DNA of 63,536 bases from Alphaproteobacteria bacterium HGW-Alphaproteobacteria-3 (lineage in GTDB: Bacteria; Pseudomonadota; Alphaproteobacteria; Parvibaculales; Parvibaculaceae), in assembly GCA_002842875.1 (NCBI GenBank), contig PHEF01000004.1, positions 1 to 63,536 on the forward strand, written 5' to 3'. Each line of letters starts with the position of its first letter. The first letter of the stretch is position 1. The position numbers were made by a program, and so were the translations under genes. The notes below the pieces were generated by a model. The model saw only the letters and a list, made by a program, of their open reading frames with translations. It ran no database searches and was not told the DNA's origin. Below, one piece after another: positions 54,337 through 63,439 of the stretch.

Positions 54337-54423
54337 GTCATGGCCCGGCTTGTCCGGGCCATCCACGTCTTTGCGGACATCCAAAAGAAAGACGTGGATG
54401 GCCCGCATAAAGCGGGCCATGAC
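54337..54423. repeat. 87-bp composite palindrome upstream of gltX
   Basis: Begins GTCATGGCCCG (54337-54347) and ends CGGGCCATGAC (54413-54423). Each end is itself a small hairpin (GGCCCGG...CCGGGCC and GGCCCG...CGGGCC), and ATCCACGTCTTT (54361-54372) pairs with AAAGACGTGGAT (54388-54399). The arms are 36 bp with a few mismatches. Length and design equal the element at 60724-60810. It starts 24 nt upstream of the gltX ATG, so it would form a long hairpin in the 5' leader. Confidence 0.75.
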
Positions 54424-54484
54424 GGTTTTTGGGACGGTTTTTGGGGGCGTGCTGTGAATGACGGCTGGTTCTACGCCCCCGCCC

Positions 54485-54565
54485 CAAACCGCTTGCAGCG
54501 GTTTGACTGGCCCTTCGCTTGCACTCCGGGCGTTCGGTGCTTGAAAAGGTCCACTGGACCTTTTC
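54485..54565. repeat. Two perfect palindromes past nadE
   Basis: CAAACCGCT/AGCGGTTTG (54485-54505) and GAAAAGGTCCA/TGGACCTTTTC (54543-54565, 11-bp arms, 1-nt centre). The second is followed by T-rich sequence on either strand and could end transcription of nadE. The rest of the 54314-54635 gap is repeat-like GC-rich sequence without a gene. Confidence 0.55.
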
Positions 54566-54635
54566 ATTTGCTGACGCAAACCGCCCCTCACCCCCGAGGG
54601 GAGGGTGAGAAGCAGAGTGTCATGCGCGATGCCGC

Positions 54636-56215
54636 TCATACGTCCTGATCCCGGAAGCCGTTCACGATCGGGTAGCGGCGGTCGCGGCCGAAATTGCGCG
54701 CGGTGACCTTGACGCCGGGGGCGGCCTGGCGGCGCTTGTATTCCGAGATGTAGAGAAGATGCTCGACGCGCTTCACGAGGTCGCGGTCGTGGCCGCGATC
54801 GACGATCTCGCGCACCGACATTTCCTCTTCGACGAGGCAATGAAGAATGTCGTCCAGCACCTCGTAGGGCGGGAGCGAATCCTCGTCCTTCTGATCGGGA
54901 CGCAGCTCGGCGGAGGGCGGGCGGACGATGATGTTTTCCGGGATCACCCTGCCCTGCGGCCCGAGGCAGCCTTTGGGCATGTTCTCGTTGCGCCAGCGGG
55001 CCATGCGGAAGACGCGCGTCTTGTAGAGGTCCTTGATCGGATTGAAGCCGCCATTCATGTCGCCATAGATGGTGGCGTAGCCGGCCGAGACTTCCGACTT
55101 GTTGCCCGTCGTCAGCAGCATGGAGCCGAACTTGTTGGAGATCGCCATGAGGATGACGCCGCGCGTGCGCGACTGGAGATTCTCCTCCGTGGTGCCGGAC
55201 TGGGTGCCCTCGAAGAGTTTTTCGAGCGCGGCGGCGAAGCCCGTGACGGGCTCTTCGATCGGCACGGTGTCGTAGCGCACACCGAGAAGCGTCGCGCATT
55301 CGGCCGCATCGCCGAGGCTTTCCTGCGAGGTGTAGCGGTAGGGCAGCATGACGCAATGGACCTTGTCCGCGCCCAGTGCATCGACGGCGATGGCGGCGAC
55401 AAGTGCCGAGTCGATGCCGCCGGAGAGACCGAGGACGACGCCGGGGAAACGGTTTTTCGTGACGTAGTCGCGCAGGCCCTGCACCACGGCGAGATAGAGC
55501 GCTTCGTCGCCCTCCTCTATGGCCGCGCGCGCGCCCGTCGCGCAGACCCAGCCCTTCGCCTCGCGCGCCCAGTCCGTAAAGACGATCTTTTCTTCCCAGG
55601 CCGGCATCTGGATGGGGAGCGAGAGGTCGGCATTGAGCACGAAGGAGGCGCCGTCGAAGACGAGTTCGTCCTGCCCGCCGAGCTGGTTCACATAGGCGAG
55701 CGGGAGACCGCTTTCCTTGATGCGGGAGACGGCAAGGTTCATGCGCGCGTCGAACTTGTTGAAGTCGTAGGGCGAGCCGTTCGGGACCAGCAGCATCTCC
55801 GCGCCCGATTCTTCCAGGCATTCGACGACATCGGCGGCTCGTCGAAGACGGAATAATTCGGCAGGTGGACCTTGGCACGGTAGCCGCGTACCTCGCCATG
55901 ATCGAGATAGAGGACGGCATTGAAGAGCTTGCCGTCGCCAGCGAGCCAGGGGCAGCCGATGAGGACGGCGGGGCCGCCATCGCCGGTCTGGCGCGCAAGG
56001 TCGACCGCGGCGGCGCGGGCGGTGCGCTGGAACGCGCCCTTGAGCACGAGATCCTCCGGCGGGTAGCCGGTGAGGAAGAGTTCGGAAAAGACGATGAGGT
56101 CCGCGCCCGCAATCGCCGCCTCGCGGCGGGCGTCGACGGCCTTCTGGAGATTGCCTGCGATGTCGCCCACGACAGGGTTCAACTGGGCAAGGGCGATGCG
56201 GAGCTTATCGGTCAT
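54636..56215 (-). pseudogene. nadE: Glutamine-dependent NAD synthetase, frameshifted by a deletion
   Basis: The N-terminal nitrilase part starts at 56215 (IALAQLNPVVGDI, FSELFLTGYPPEDL, AKVHLPNYSVFDE) and the NAD synthetase part ends at 54636 (GLSGGIDSAL, GNKSEVSAGYATIYGDMNGGF). They lie in different frames and join near 55833-55838. Between VFDE and DVVECLEESGAE about 31-33 residues are missing, including the ICED segment with the catalytic Cys that releases ammonia from glutamine. A frame from ATG 55796 could yield the synthetase domain plus the last part of the amidase domain, which might work with free ammonia. As NAD synthesis is essential, either this part suffices, another nadE exists, or the deletion is an assembly error. 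Confidence 0.85.
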
Positions 56216-56402
56216 TTTACAAGCAAATCCGGGCCGTTATGCCCCAAGGATATGGGGATTCGGTCTCGCGGTTCTAGCCGTTGAAGGACGCACTCACAAT
56301 AGCTCAAGGATGAACGGCGGATACGGGCATTCAAAGGTGCGCGAGGAGGCAAGCAAGGCTAGGCTCGCCGCAACGATGAAACCGGCACTTGAGGAGGACC
56401 CC

Positions 56403-57401
56403 ATGACCGTCAACCGCCAGATACTGCTGACCGAAACCCCGCAGGGAAAACTTGCCGAGAGCCATTTCAAGTTCTTCGAAGGCAAGGTGCCCGAGGCGAA
56501 GGACGGGGAACTGCTCGTGCGCACGAAGCTCATCTCGCTCGATGCGGCGAACCGCGCCTGGATGCAGGGCGCGACCTACCGCTCGGCGGTGGAAGCGGGA
56601 ACGGTGATGGCGGGCGGCTCGGTTTCGGAGGTCGTCGAGGCGAAGGCGCCGGGCTTTGCCAAGGGCGACCTCGTGTTCACCGATACGGGCTGGCAGGACT
56701 ATGCCGCCGTGCCGGCGAAGGGCGCGCAGAAGCTGCCGAAGATGGAACCGCTGTCGCACCTGCTCAGCGTCTACGGCATTGCCGGGCTGACGGCCTATTT
56801 CGGGCTGCTCGACGTGGGCAAGCCGAAAGCGGGCGACACGGTGGTCGTGTCGGCGGCGGCGGGCTCGGTCGGCACGATCGCCGGGCAGATCGCGAAGATC
56901 AAGGGATGCAAGGTCATCGGCATCGCCGGCGGCGCGGCGAAGTGCAAGCTGCTCACCGACGAACTCGGCTTCGATGCCGCCATCGACTACAAGGCGGAGC
57001 CTGTGGGCAAGGCGCTCCGGAAAGCGGCGCCGAACGGCATCGACGTCTATTTCGACAATGTGGGCGGCGACATTCTGGAGGCGGTGCTGTTCGGCATGAA
57101 CAATTTCGGCCGCATCGCCTGTTGCGGGGCGGTGTCGCAGTATGACGGGGCGGCGCCCGCGCATGGGCCGCGCGGCATACCGGGGCTGATCGTCGTGAAG
57201 CGCATCACCATGCAGGGCTTCATCGTGACGGATTTCATGGACAAGCACGAGCGGGCGCTGGCCGAGCTTCAGGGCTGGGTCGCGGCCGGCAAGATCAAGG
57301 TGAAAGAGGACATCATGGAGGGGCTCGAGAACACGCCGAAGGCGCTGATCGGGCTGCTGGCCGGCGACAATGTGGGCAAGCGCATGGTGAAGGTTTCGTG
57401 A
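56403..57401 (+). CDS. NADPH-dependent medium-chain reductase (CurA/LTB4DH-like)
   Basis: 332 residues from ATG 56403 behind GGAGGA. Zinc-free medium-chain reductase: N-terminal GroES-like part, then the NADPH motif AAAGSVGTIAGQIAKIKGCKVIGIAGG and GIDVYFDNVGGDILEA, the conserved stretch of leukotriene B4 dehydrogenase/CurA-type double-bond reductases. It reduces the C=C bond of enones such as lipid-peroxidation aldehydes in known members. A relative lies at 62396-63421, on the far side of the efflux operon. Confidence 0.9.
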   Translation: MTVNRQILLTETPQGKLAESHFKFFEGKVPEAKDGELLVRTKLISLDAANRAWMQGATYRSAVEAGTVMAGGSVSEVVEAKAPGFAKGDLVFTDTGWQDYAAVPAKGAQKLPKMEPLSHLLSVYGIAGLTAYFGLLDVGKPKAGDTVVVSAAAGSVGTIAGQIAKIKGCKVIGIAGGAAKCKLLTDELGFDAAIDYKAEPVGKALRKAAPNGIDVYFDNVGGDILEAVLFGMNNFGRIACCGAVSQYDGAAPAHGPRGIPGLIVVKRITMQGFIVTDFMDKHERALAELQGWVAAGKIKVKEDIMEGLENTPKALIGLLAGDNVGKRMVKVS

Positions 57402-57482
57402 TCCCCCTGCCGATTGGCGCGACGGAAGCGCCACCCTTCCCCGTTATAAGTAGCGGGATGGCGAAAAGAGGCAGGCAGGCCG

Positions 57483-58706
57483 ATGGGCTATGAGAGCGAA
57501 ACGAGAGACGGCGCGCGCGGCGCGGAAACGCCTTCCCTTCCCGGCAGACTGAGGGCGCACTGGCAGGCGCTGCCCGGCCTCGCGCGCTGGGGGGCGGCCG
57601 GCATCGTGGCGCTTGCGGCCCTGTGGATCGCCTATGGCGCGCTGTTCGGCAGCGAAAGCGTGAGCTACCGCACGGCGACGGCGGTGCGCGGCACGGTCGA
57701 GCAGACGGTGACGGCGCTCGGGGCGCTGCAACCCAAGGACTATGTGGATGTGGGCGCGCAGGTCTCCGGACAGCTCAAAAGCGTTTATGTGGAGATCGGC
57801 GACGATGTGAAGGAGGGCGACCTTCTGGCCGAGATCGACGCGAAGACCTCGGAGACGGAACTCGCCGCCGCACGCGCGCGGCTCGCCCAGCTCGAGTCCG
57901 AACTTTCAGGCGCCCGGGCCGAACTCACACTGGCGCAACGGCAATACAAGCGGAACCTCGATCTTTCCCGGATCGACGCGGTGAGCCGCGACGACCTCGA
58001 CACAACCGAGACGGCCGTGCAGACGATTGCGGCACAGATCGGCTCGCTCAAGGCGCAGATCGAACAGCAGAAATCGACCGTCGAAGGCGCGGAGGTCAAT
58101 CTCGGCTACACGAAAATCTACGCGCCGATGACGGGCACGGTGACCTCGCAGACGGCGCTGCAAGGCCAGACGCTGAACGCGAACCAGACGGCGCCGAACA
58201 TCCTGACCATTTCGGATCTCAGCACCATGACCGTGGAAGCGGAAGTGGCGGAAGCCGATGTGGGCCGCCTCGCCGAAGGCATGCCGGTTTATTTCACGAC
58301 GCTCGGCGCCGCGAATGTGCGGTGGCGCTCCACCGTGAGGCAGGTTCTTCCAACACCGGAAATCGAAAACGACGTCGTGCTCTATACGGTGCTCATCGAT
58401 ATCGCCAACCCCGACGGCAAGCTGATGAAGGACATGACCACGCAGGTCTTCTTCCTTCTGGGCGAGGCGCAGGACGCGGTGACCGTTCCCGTCGGCGCGG
58501 TGAGCGAGGGAGCGGACGGCAAGGCTTATGTGACCGTGATGACGGAAAACGGCCCGCGCCCGCGAGAGGTCGATGTGGGCCTTACCAACCGCGTCAGCGC
58601 GGAAATCAAAAGCGGGCTCGACGAAGGCGAAACGGTGGTGACGGGCGTCGTGTCCGGAACGGAAAGCGGCACGGCAAGCACGCGCCGCATGCCCGGTTTC
58701 CTGTAG
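57483..58706 (+). CDS. macA: MacA-type periplasmic adaptor
   Basis: 407 residues. One N-terminal transmembrane helix (about 38-57) is followed by the lipoyl half-motif (VDVGAQVSGQLKSVYVEIGDDVKEGDLLAEID), a coiled-coil hairpin (about 120-200), the second lipoyl half (YTKIYAPMTGTVTSQTALQGQTL) and a beta-barrel part. It links MacB in the inner membrane to the outer-membrane channel. MacB starts 10 nt downstream and the channel gene follows, giving a complete three-part system. The N-terminal 35 residues before the helix are longer than in Escherichia coli MacA. Confidence 0.92.
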   Translation: MGYESETRDGARGAETPSLPGRLRAHWQALPGLARWGAAGIVALAALWIAYGALFGSESVSYRTATAVRGTVEQTVTALGALQPKDYVDVGAQVSGQLKSVYVEIGDDVKEGDLLAEIDAKTSETELAAARARLAQLESELSGARAELTLAQRQYKRNLDLSRIDAVSRDDLDTTETAVQTIAAQIGSLKAQIEQQKSTVEGAEVNLGYTKIYAPMTGTVTSQTALQGQTLNANQTAPNILTISDLSTMTVEAEVAEADVGRLAEGMPVYFTTLGAANVRWRSTVRQVLPTPEIENDVVLYTVLIDIANPDGKLMKDMTTQVFFLLGEAQDAVTVPVGAVSEGADGKAYVTVMTENGPRPREVDVGLTNRVSAEIKSGLDEGETVVTGVVSGTESGTASTRRMPGFL

Positions 58707-58716
58707 GGAGCCGCGC

Positions 58717-60675
58717 ATGCACGCCCCCAACCCCAAAAGCGCCACGCCGCTGATCGACATTCGCGATGTGACGAAAGTCTACCGCACGGGCAGCGCGGAG
58801 GTGCGCGCGCTCGACGGTGTGTCGCTGACGATAAGGCGCGGCGAGTTCGTCGCGATCATGGGCCAGTCGGGCTCCGGAAAATCGACACTGATGAACATTC
58901 TCGGCTGCCTCGACCGGCCGACGGGGGGCGCCTACGACGTTGCGGGCACGGATATCGCCTCGCTCAGTTCCGACGACCTGGCGACGCTGCGCCGCGACAC
59001 GTTCGGCTTCGTGTTCCAGCGCTACAACCTGATCTCCACCATGACGGCGGCGGAAAATGTCGAGCTGCCCGCCATCTATGCGGGCGCGACAAAAGCCGAA
59101 CGCCGCGAGCGAGCGCACGACATCCTCACGCGGCTTGGCATGGGCGACCGGGCGGCGCACAGGCCGACCGAGCTTTCAGGCGGACAGCAGCAGCGCGTTT
59201 CCATCGCGCGGGCGCTGATGAACGGCGCCGACGTGATCCTTGCCGACGAACCGACCGGCGCGCTCGATACGCAGAGCGGCGCGGAGGTGCTGAAAGTGCT
59301 GAAAGACCTCAACACCGAGGGGCACACCGTCATTCTCATCACGCACGATCCGGCGGTGGCCGATTATGCGGATCGAACCATCCAGATCAGCGACGGACGC
59401 GTTGTCTCGGACACGGGCGCGAAGGCGGCGGCAAGCGTTGCCGCCTCGGACGAAGGTCCGACGCGACGGAGCGCCCTGCCGTTCCAGGCGGAGCTGATGG
59501 AAGCCGTGAAAATGGCCTTTCGTTCGCTCCGCGCCAACATCTTCCGCACGGCGCTCACGCTGCTCGGCGTCGTGATCGGCGTGGCGGCCGTGGTGGCGAT
59601 GCTTGCAATCGGCGACGGCAGCAAGGCCAACATCATGAGTTCCATGCAGAGCATGGGCACGAACCTGCTGCTGCTGCGGCCCGGCGCACCGGGCATGAGA
59701 TCGACCGGCGATGTTGCGACACTCGTTCCGGGCGATGCCAGGGCCATTTCCGACCTGCCGAATGTGACGGCGGCGACCGCCGACCGGAGCACTTCCGCCA
59801 CGGTGCGCTTTGGCAATGTGGACTATCGCACGGAAGTTCAGGGCACATGGCCCGAACTGACCGTCGTGCGCGACTGGAACGCGGCGGAGGGCGGCTTCTT
59901 CACGGAAGCCGACCTCAATGGCTATGCCCCCGTCATCGTGCTCGGGCAGACAGTTGTCGATGCGCTGTTCCCGAACGGCGACAGCCCCATCGGCCAGTAT
60001 GTGATGGTGGGCAATATTCCCTTCGAGGTCGTCGGCACGATGGAGGCGAAGGGAGCGACCGCCTTCGGGCGCGATCAGGACGACGTCGCCTTCGTGCCGT
60101 TGACGACCGGCTTCATGCGGCTCTTCGGACAGCAATATGCGAATTCGGTGACGGTGAAGGTTCAGGATTCGGACCGTGTGGACGAGACCGAGAAAGCGAT
60201 CCATGAACTGATGATGGCGCGGCACCGGACGGAAGACTTTCAGATACGCAATACGGCCTCGATGCTTGAGACGATGGAAAGCATGTCGAACACCATGACG
60301 ATCCTTCTCGGCTCGGTGGCGGCGATCTCGCTGCTGGTCGGCGGCATCGGCGTGATGAACATCATGCTTGTGAGCGTGACGGAGCGGACACGGGAAATCG
60401 GTATCCGCATGGCGACGGGCGCGCGGATGGGAAACATTCTCGTGCAGTTCAACACCGAGGCGCTGGTCGTTTGCGGTGTAGGCGGTCTCATCGGCATCGC
60501 CATCGGCCTTTCGGCGGCGCTCGCCCTGGCGGGCGCCGGGCTCAACATCGCCATCAACGTCATGCCATCGGTGCTTGCCTTCACTTGCGCATTCCTGACC
60601 GGGCTCGTGTTCGGTTACCTGCCCGCGCGCAAGGCAGCACTGCTCGATCCCGTGGTTGCGCTGTCGTCGGAGTGA
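58717..60675 (+). CDS. macB: MacB-type ABC exporter
   Basis: 652 residues, a fused ATPase and permease. Walker A GQSGSGKST (49-57), signature LSGGQQQRVSIARAL and Walker B VILADEPTGALD in the first 230 residues; then one helix, a large periplasmic domain (about 300-520) and three C-terminal helices, with the FtsX-like VGGIGVMNIMLVSVTERTREIGIRMA. It drives export of macrolides, lipopeptides or toxins by pumping from the periplasm through the TolC-like channel. Sits between macA and the channel gene in one operon. Confidence 0.95.
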   Translation: MHAPNPKSATPLIDIRDVTKVYRTGSAEVRALDGVSLTIRRGEFVAIMGQSGSGKSTLMNILGCLDRPTGGAYDVAGTDIASLSSDDLATLRRDTFGFVFQRYNLISTMTAAENVELPAIYAGATKAERRERAHDILTRLGMGDRAAHRPTELSGGQQQRVSIARALMNGADVILADEPTGALDTQSGAEVLKVLKDLNTEGHTVILITHDPAVADYADRTIQISDGRVVSDTGAKAAASVAASDEGPTRRSALPFQAELMEAVKMAFRSLRANIFRTALTLLGVVIGVAAVVAMLAIGDGSKANIMSSMQSMGTNLLLLRPGAPGMRSTGDVATLVPGDARAISDLPNVTAATADRSTSATVRFGNVDYRTEVQGTWPELTVVRDWNAAEGGFFTEADLNGYAPVIVLGQTVVDALFPNGDSPIGQYVMVGNIPFEVVGTMEAKGATAFGRDQDDVAFVPLTTGFMRLFGQQYANSVTVKVQDSDRVDETEKAIHELMMARHRTEDFQIRNTASMLETMESMSNTMTILLGSVAAISLLVGGIGVMNIMLVSVTERTREIGIRMATGARMGNILVQFNTEALVVCGVGGLIGIAIGLSAALALAGAGLNIAINVMPSVLAFTCAFLTGLVFGYLPARKAALLDPVVALSSE

Positions 60676-60681
60676 GGTGAG

Positions 60682-62208
60682 ATGAAATCGTTTGACGGAT
60701 TTCAGAAAAATAGAAACAAAGCTGTCATCCCGGCACTTGTTGCCGGGACCCAATCCACGCTTCCGAGAATCGAGCGGCCAATGGGTCCCGGGAATAAATC
60801 CCGGGATGACACTTCTGTTTATGTTTCGGGCAGAGGATCAAAATCGAGCCCGCTATTTCGTGCTGTTGTCCCTCTCGCCCTGACCTTCGCCCTCGCCGCC
60901 TGCACGATGGCGCCGGATTACGAGCGGCCCGCGCTCGATACGCCGCAGGGCTATGCCTCCGCGCAGCAGCCGGCCGGCATGGACGTCGCCGGGGACACGC
61001 AATGGTGGACGGCATTCGGCGACCCGGAACTGACACTGCTGATGCAGGCGGCGCTGGCACGCAACCTCGACATCGAACAGGCGCTGGCGCGCGTCGAGCA
61101 GGCGCGCGGCGCGGCACGGGCGGCGGGCGCGAGCCTTCTGCCGCAGGTGGACGGCAGCGGCAGCGCGACCCGCAGCGACACGCGCGGCGGACCGAGAAGG
61201 GACAGCGCGAATCTCGGCCTTTCGGCAAGCTATGCGGTCGACATCTGGGGCCGCTATCGCAATGAGGCGAAGGCCGCGGCGCTTTCGCTGGACGCCACGC
61301 AATATGACAAGGAGAGCGCGGCACTGATCGTGCAGTCGGCGGTGGCGACGACCTATTTCACGATCCTGACGCTGAAGGACCGGATCGCGATCGCCGAGGA
61401 TTCGCTCAAAGCCGCGCGCGATACGCTCGACATCGTGGAGGCGCGCTACAAGGTGGGCACGATTTCGGGCCTCGACCTGGCGCAGCAGCGCAACACCGTG
61501 GCGACCATCGATGCGACGCTTCCCCCGCTTCGCGCCGACCTTGCCGCGAACGGGAACGCGCTGGCGATCCTTGTGGCGACGACGCCGGGACGCTTCACCG
61601 TGGAAGGAACGACGCTCGACGCCGTGACCCTGCCCGCCGTGGCGGCGGGGCAGCCGTCGGCGCTGCTGGAGCGGCGGCCCGACATCAAGAGCGCGGAGGC
61701 GCGCCTCAAGGCCGCCAATGCCGATATCGGCGCGGCGCGCGCGGCCTTCTTTCCGAGTTTCGACCTGTCGGCCTCGCTGACGCGGAGCTTCGCAACGGCA
61801 AGCGCGGCGGAGACGGCGACGTCGCTCGGCGCTTCGCTGCTGGCGCCGATCTTTTCGGGCGGAACGCTGGAAGGAAACCTGCAATCGGCGAAAGGCGCGC
61901 AGGCGGAACTCGCCGCCGCCTACAAGCTTGTCGTGCTCACCTCCTTCTCGGAAGTGGAAAACGCGCTTACCGACGTCGAGGCGGCGGCGGCGCGCGAAGC
62001 GTCGCTGGACATCGCGGCGGAAGAAGCGGGCAAGACCTATACGCTTTCGCAAGCCCGCTACCGCGCGGGCGCGAGCGACCTTCTCTCCGTGCTCGATGCG
62101 CAGCGAAGCTGGCTATCGTCGCGCGACAGCGCCGCGCAGGCGCAACTCGACCGCTACAGCTCGGCCGTCAACCTGTTCGTGGCGCTGGGCGGCGGGTGGC
62201 AGAACTGA
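60682..62208 (+). CDS. TolC/NodT-type outer-membrane efflux lipoprotein carrying a palindromic insert
   Basis: 508 residues. The start ATG 60682 follows GAGGTGAG, 6 bp after macB. The usual lipoprotein signal (LALTFALAAC, lipid-modified Cys74) appears only after a 50-residue extension, and no start codon lies close before it in frame. Codons 15-43 of the extension are exactly the 87-bp palindrome 60724-60810, so the element inserted in phase and lengthened the leader. After Cys74 the RND-type outer-membrane family follows: DQWWTAFGD-like QWWTAFGDPELTLL, ALARVEQARGAARAAGASLLPQV, YKVGTISGLDLAQQRN, PSALLERRPDIKSAEARLKAAN. It forms the trimeric channel for MacAB. Whether the long leader still allows export and lipidation is open. 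Confidence 0.92.
   Translation: MKSFDGFQKNRNKAVIPALVAGTQSTLPRIERPMGPGNKSRDDTSVYVSGRGSKSSPLFRAVVPLALTFALAACTMAPDYERPALDTPQGYASAQQPAGMDVAGDTQWWTAFGDPELTLLMQAALARNLDIEQALARVEQARGAARAAGASLLPQVDGSGSATRSDTRGGPRRDSANLGLSASYAVDIWGRYRNEAKAAALSLDATQYDKESAALIVQSAVATTYFTILTLKDRIAIAEDSLKAARDTLDIVEARYKVGTISGLDLAQQRNTVATIDATLPPLRADLAANGNALAILVATTPGRFTVEGTTLDAVTLPAVAAGQPSALLERRPDIKSAEARLKAANADIGAARAAFFPSFDLSASLTRSFATASAAETATSLGASLLAPIFSGGTLEGNLQSAKGAQAELAAAYKLVVLTSFSEVENALTDVEAAAAREASLDIAAEEAGKTYTLSQARYRAGASDLLSVLDAQRSWLSSRDSAAQAQLDRYSSAVNLFVALGGGWQN
60724..60810. repeat. 87-bp composite palindrome inside a coding region
   Basis: Begins GTCATCCCGG (60724-60733) and ends CCGGGATGAC (60801-60810); inner arms CCGGGACCCA (60743-60752) and TGGGTCCCGG (60782-60791). 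It has the same length, GTCAT/ATGAC ends and two-hairpin plan as 54337-54423. It fills exactly codons 15-43 of the TolC-like gene, in phase, without a stop codon. Confidence 0.85.
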
Positions 62209-62229
62209 GGCACCGTTCGGCCCTTCTTG

Positions 62230-62271
62230 TTCGTCATTGCGTCGCTCCTTTCAGTCGCTCGCAATGACGAA
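62230..62271. repeat. Inverted repeat after the efflux operon
   Basis: TTCGTCATTGCG (62230-62241) and CGCAATGACGAA (62260-62271), 12-bp perfect arms, 18-nt loop. The part GCTCGCAATGACGA equals 50815-50828. It may also end the macAB transcript, 22 nt past the last stop. Confidence 0.7.
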
Positions 62272-62395
62272 TGAGGGGAAGACAGTTCGGAAACTCACAC
62301 GCAGTTGTTCAGGCGAGGGGCAAGTTTCCTTCCTCCGCCGGACAAAGGCGGCTAGTCTCCCCCTCAACGAAACCCAAGAAATGTGGAGGAGAGCC

Positions 62396-63421
62396 ATGAT
62401 GAACCTGACCTCGAAGGAAATCCGCCTGAAGGCGCGACCCAACGGCATGCCGAAGGATAGCGATTTCGAGGTGGCGACGACGGAAGCCCGCCAGCCCGGC
62501 GAGGGCGAGGTTCTGGTGCGGAACATCTGGATGTCGGTGGACCCTTACATGCGCGGGCGCATGATGGACCGCGAGAGCTATGTGCCGCCGTTCCAGATCG
62601 GCAGCCCGCTGGAAGGCGGCGCCATCGGCCAGGTGGTCGCATCCAAGAGCGACAAGCTGAAGGTGGGGACTTATGTGAACCACATGCTGGGCTGGCGCGA
62701 ATTCGCGACGGCGCCGGCGGCGGGCTTCACGCCGGTCGACCCGGCGCTTGGGCCCATCGAGGCGTTTCTCGGCGTGCTCGGCATGCCGGGGATGACGGCA
62801 TGGGCCGGGCTCTTCAAGGTGGCGAACCTGAAAGACGGCGAGACGGTGTTTGTCTCCGCCGCGTCGGGCGCCGTCGGCTCGGTCGTCTGCCAGCTTGCGA
62901 AGGCGCATGGCTGCTATGTGGTGGGCTCGGCCGGCTCCGACGAGAAGTGCAAGTGGCTGACGGAAGTCGCGGGCATCGACAAGGCGATCAACTACAAGAC
63001 CTGCGGCGACCTGACCAAGGCCGCGAAAGACGCTTTCCCGAAGGGGATCGACGTCTATTTCGAGAATGTGGGCGGGAAGCATCTCGAGGCGGCCATCGAG
63101 TCCATGCGGCCGAACGGACGGGCGGCGCTGTGCGGCATGATCGAACAGTATAACGACACCGAGCCGCGCCCCGGCCCGACGAACCTCATCCAGATCGTCG
63201 GCAAGAGCCTGAGGCTGCAGGGCTTCATCGTTTCCAACTACTTCCAGCATCTCGGCGAGTTCTTCGCCGAAATGGGGCCGCTCATCAAGGCCGGAAAGAT
63301 GCACTGGGAAGAGACGGTGGAAGACGGCATCGAAAACGCGCCGAAGGCCTTCCTCAATCTCTTCAAGGGCGCGAATTTCGGCAAGATGCTGGTGAAGATC
63401 GGGCCGGACAAGGCGGTGTAG
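62396..63421 (+). CDS. NADPH-dependent medium-chain reductase (CurA-like)
   Basis: 341 residues; ATG 62396 or the adjacent 62399, behind GGAGGAG. Family landmarks: VRNIWMSVDPYMRGRM, LGMPGMTAWAGLFKV, SAASGAVGSVVCQLAKAHGCYVVGSAGSDEKC, GIDVYFENVGGKHLEAA, RLQGFIVSNYF. This is the double-bond reductase group (CurA, YncB, LTB4 dehydrogenase), using NADPH on enones. It is the second such gene around the efflux operon and clearly related to the first, sharing GIDVYF(D/E)NVGG and the LEA(A/V) stretch, though diverged. Confidence 0.92.
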   Translation: MMNLTSKEIRLKARPNGMPKDSDFEVATTEARQPGEGEVLVRNIWMSVDPYMRGRMMDRESYVPPFQIGSPLEGGAIGQVVASKSDKLKVGTYVNHMLGWREFATAPAAGFTPVDPALGPIEAFLGVLGMPGMTAWAGLFKVANLKDGETVFVSAASGAVGSVVCQLAKAHGCYVVGSAGSDEKCKWLTEVAGIDKAINYKTCGDLTKAAKDAFPKGIDVYFENVGGKHLEAAIESMRPNGRAALCGMIEQYNDTEPRPGPTNLIQIVGKSLRLQGFIVSNYFQHLGEFFAEMGPLIKAGKMHWEETVEDGIENAPKAFLNLFKGANFGKMLVKIGPDKAV

Positions 63422-63439
63422 GCGTTTCGCACTCTCGAT

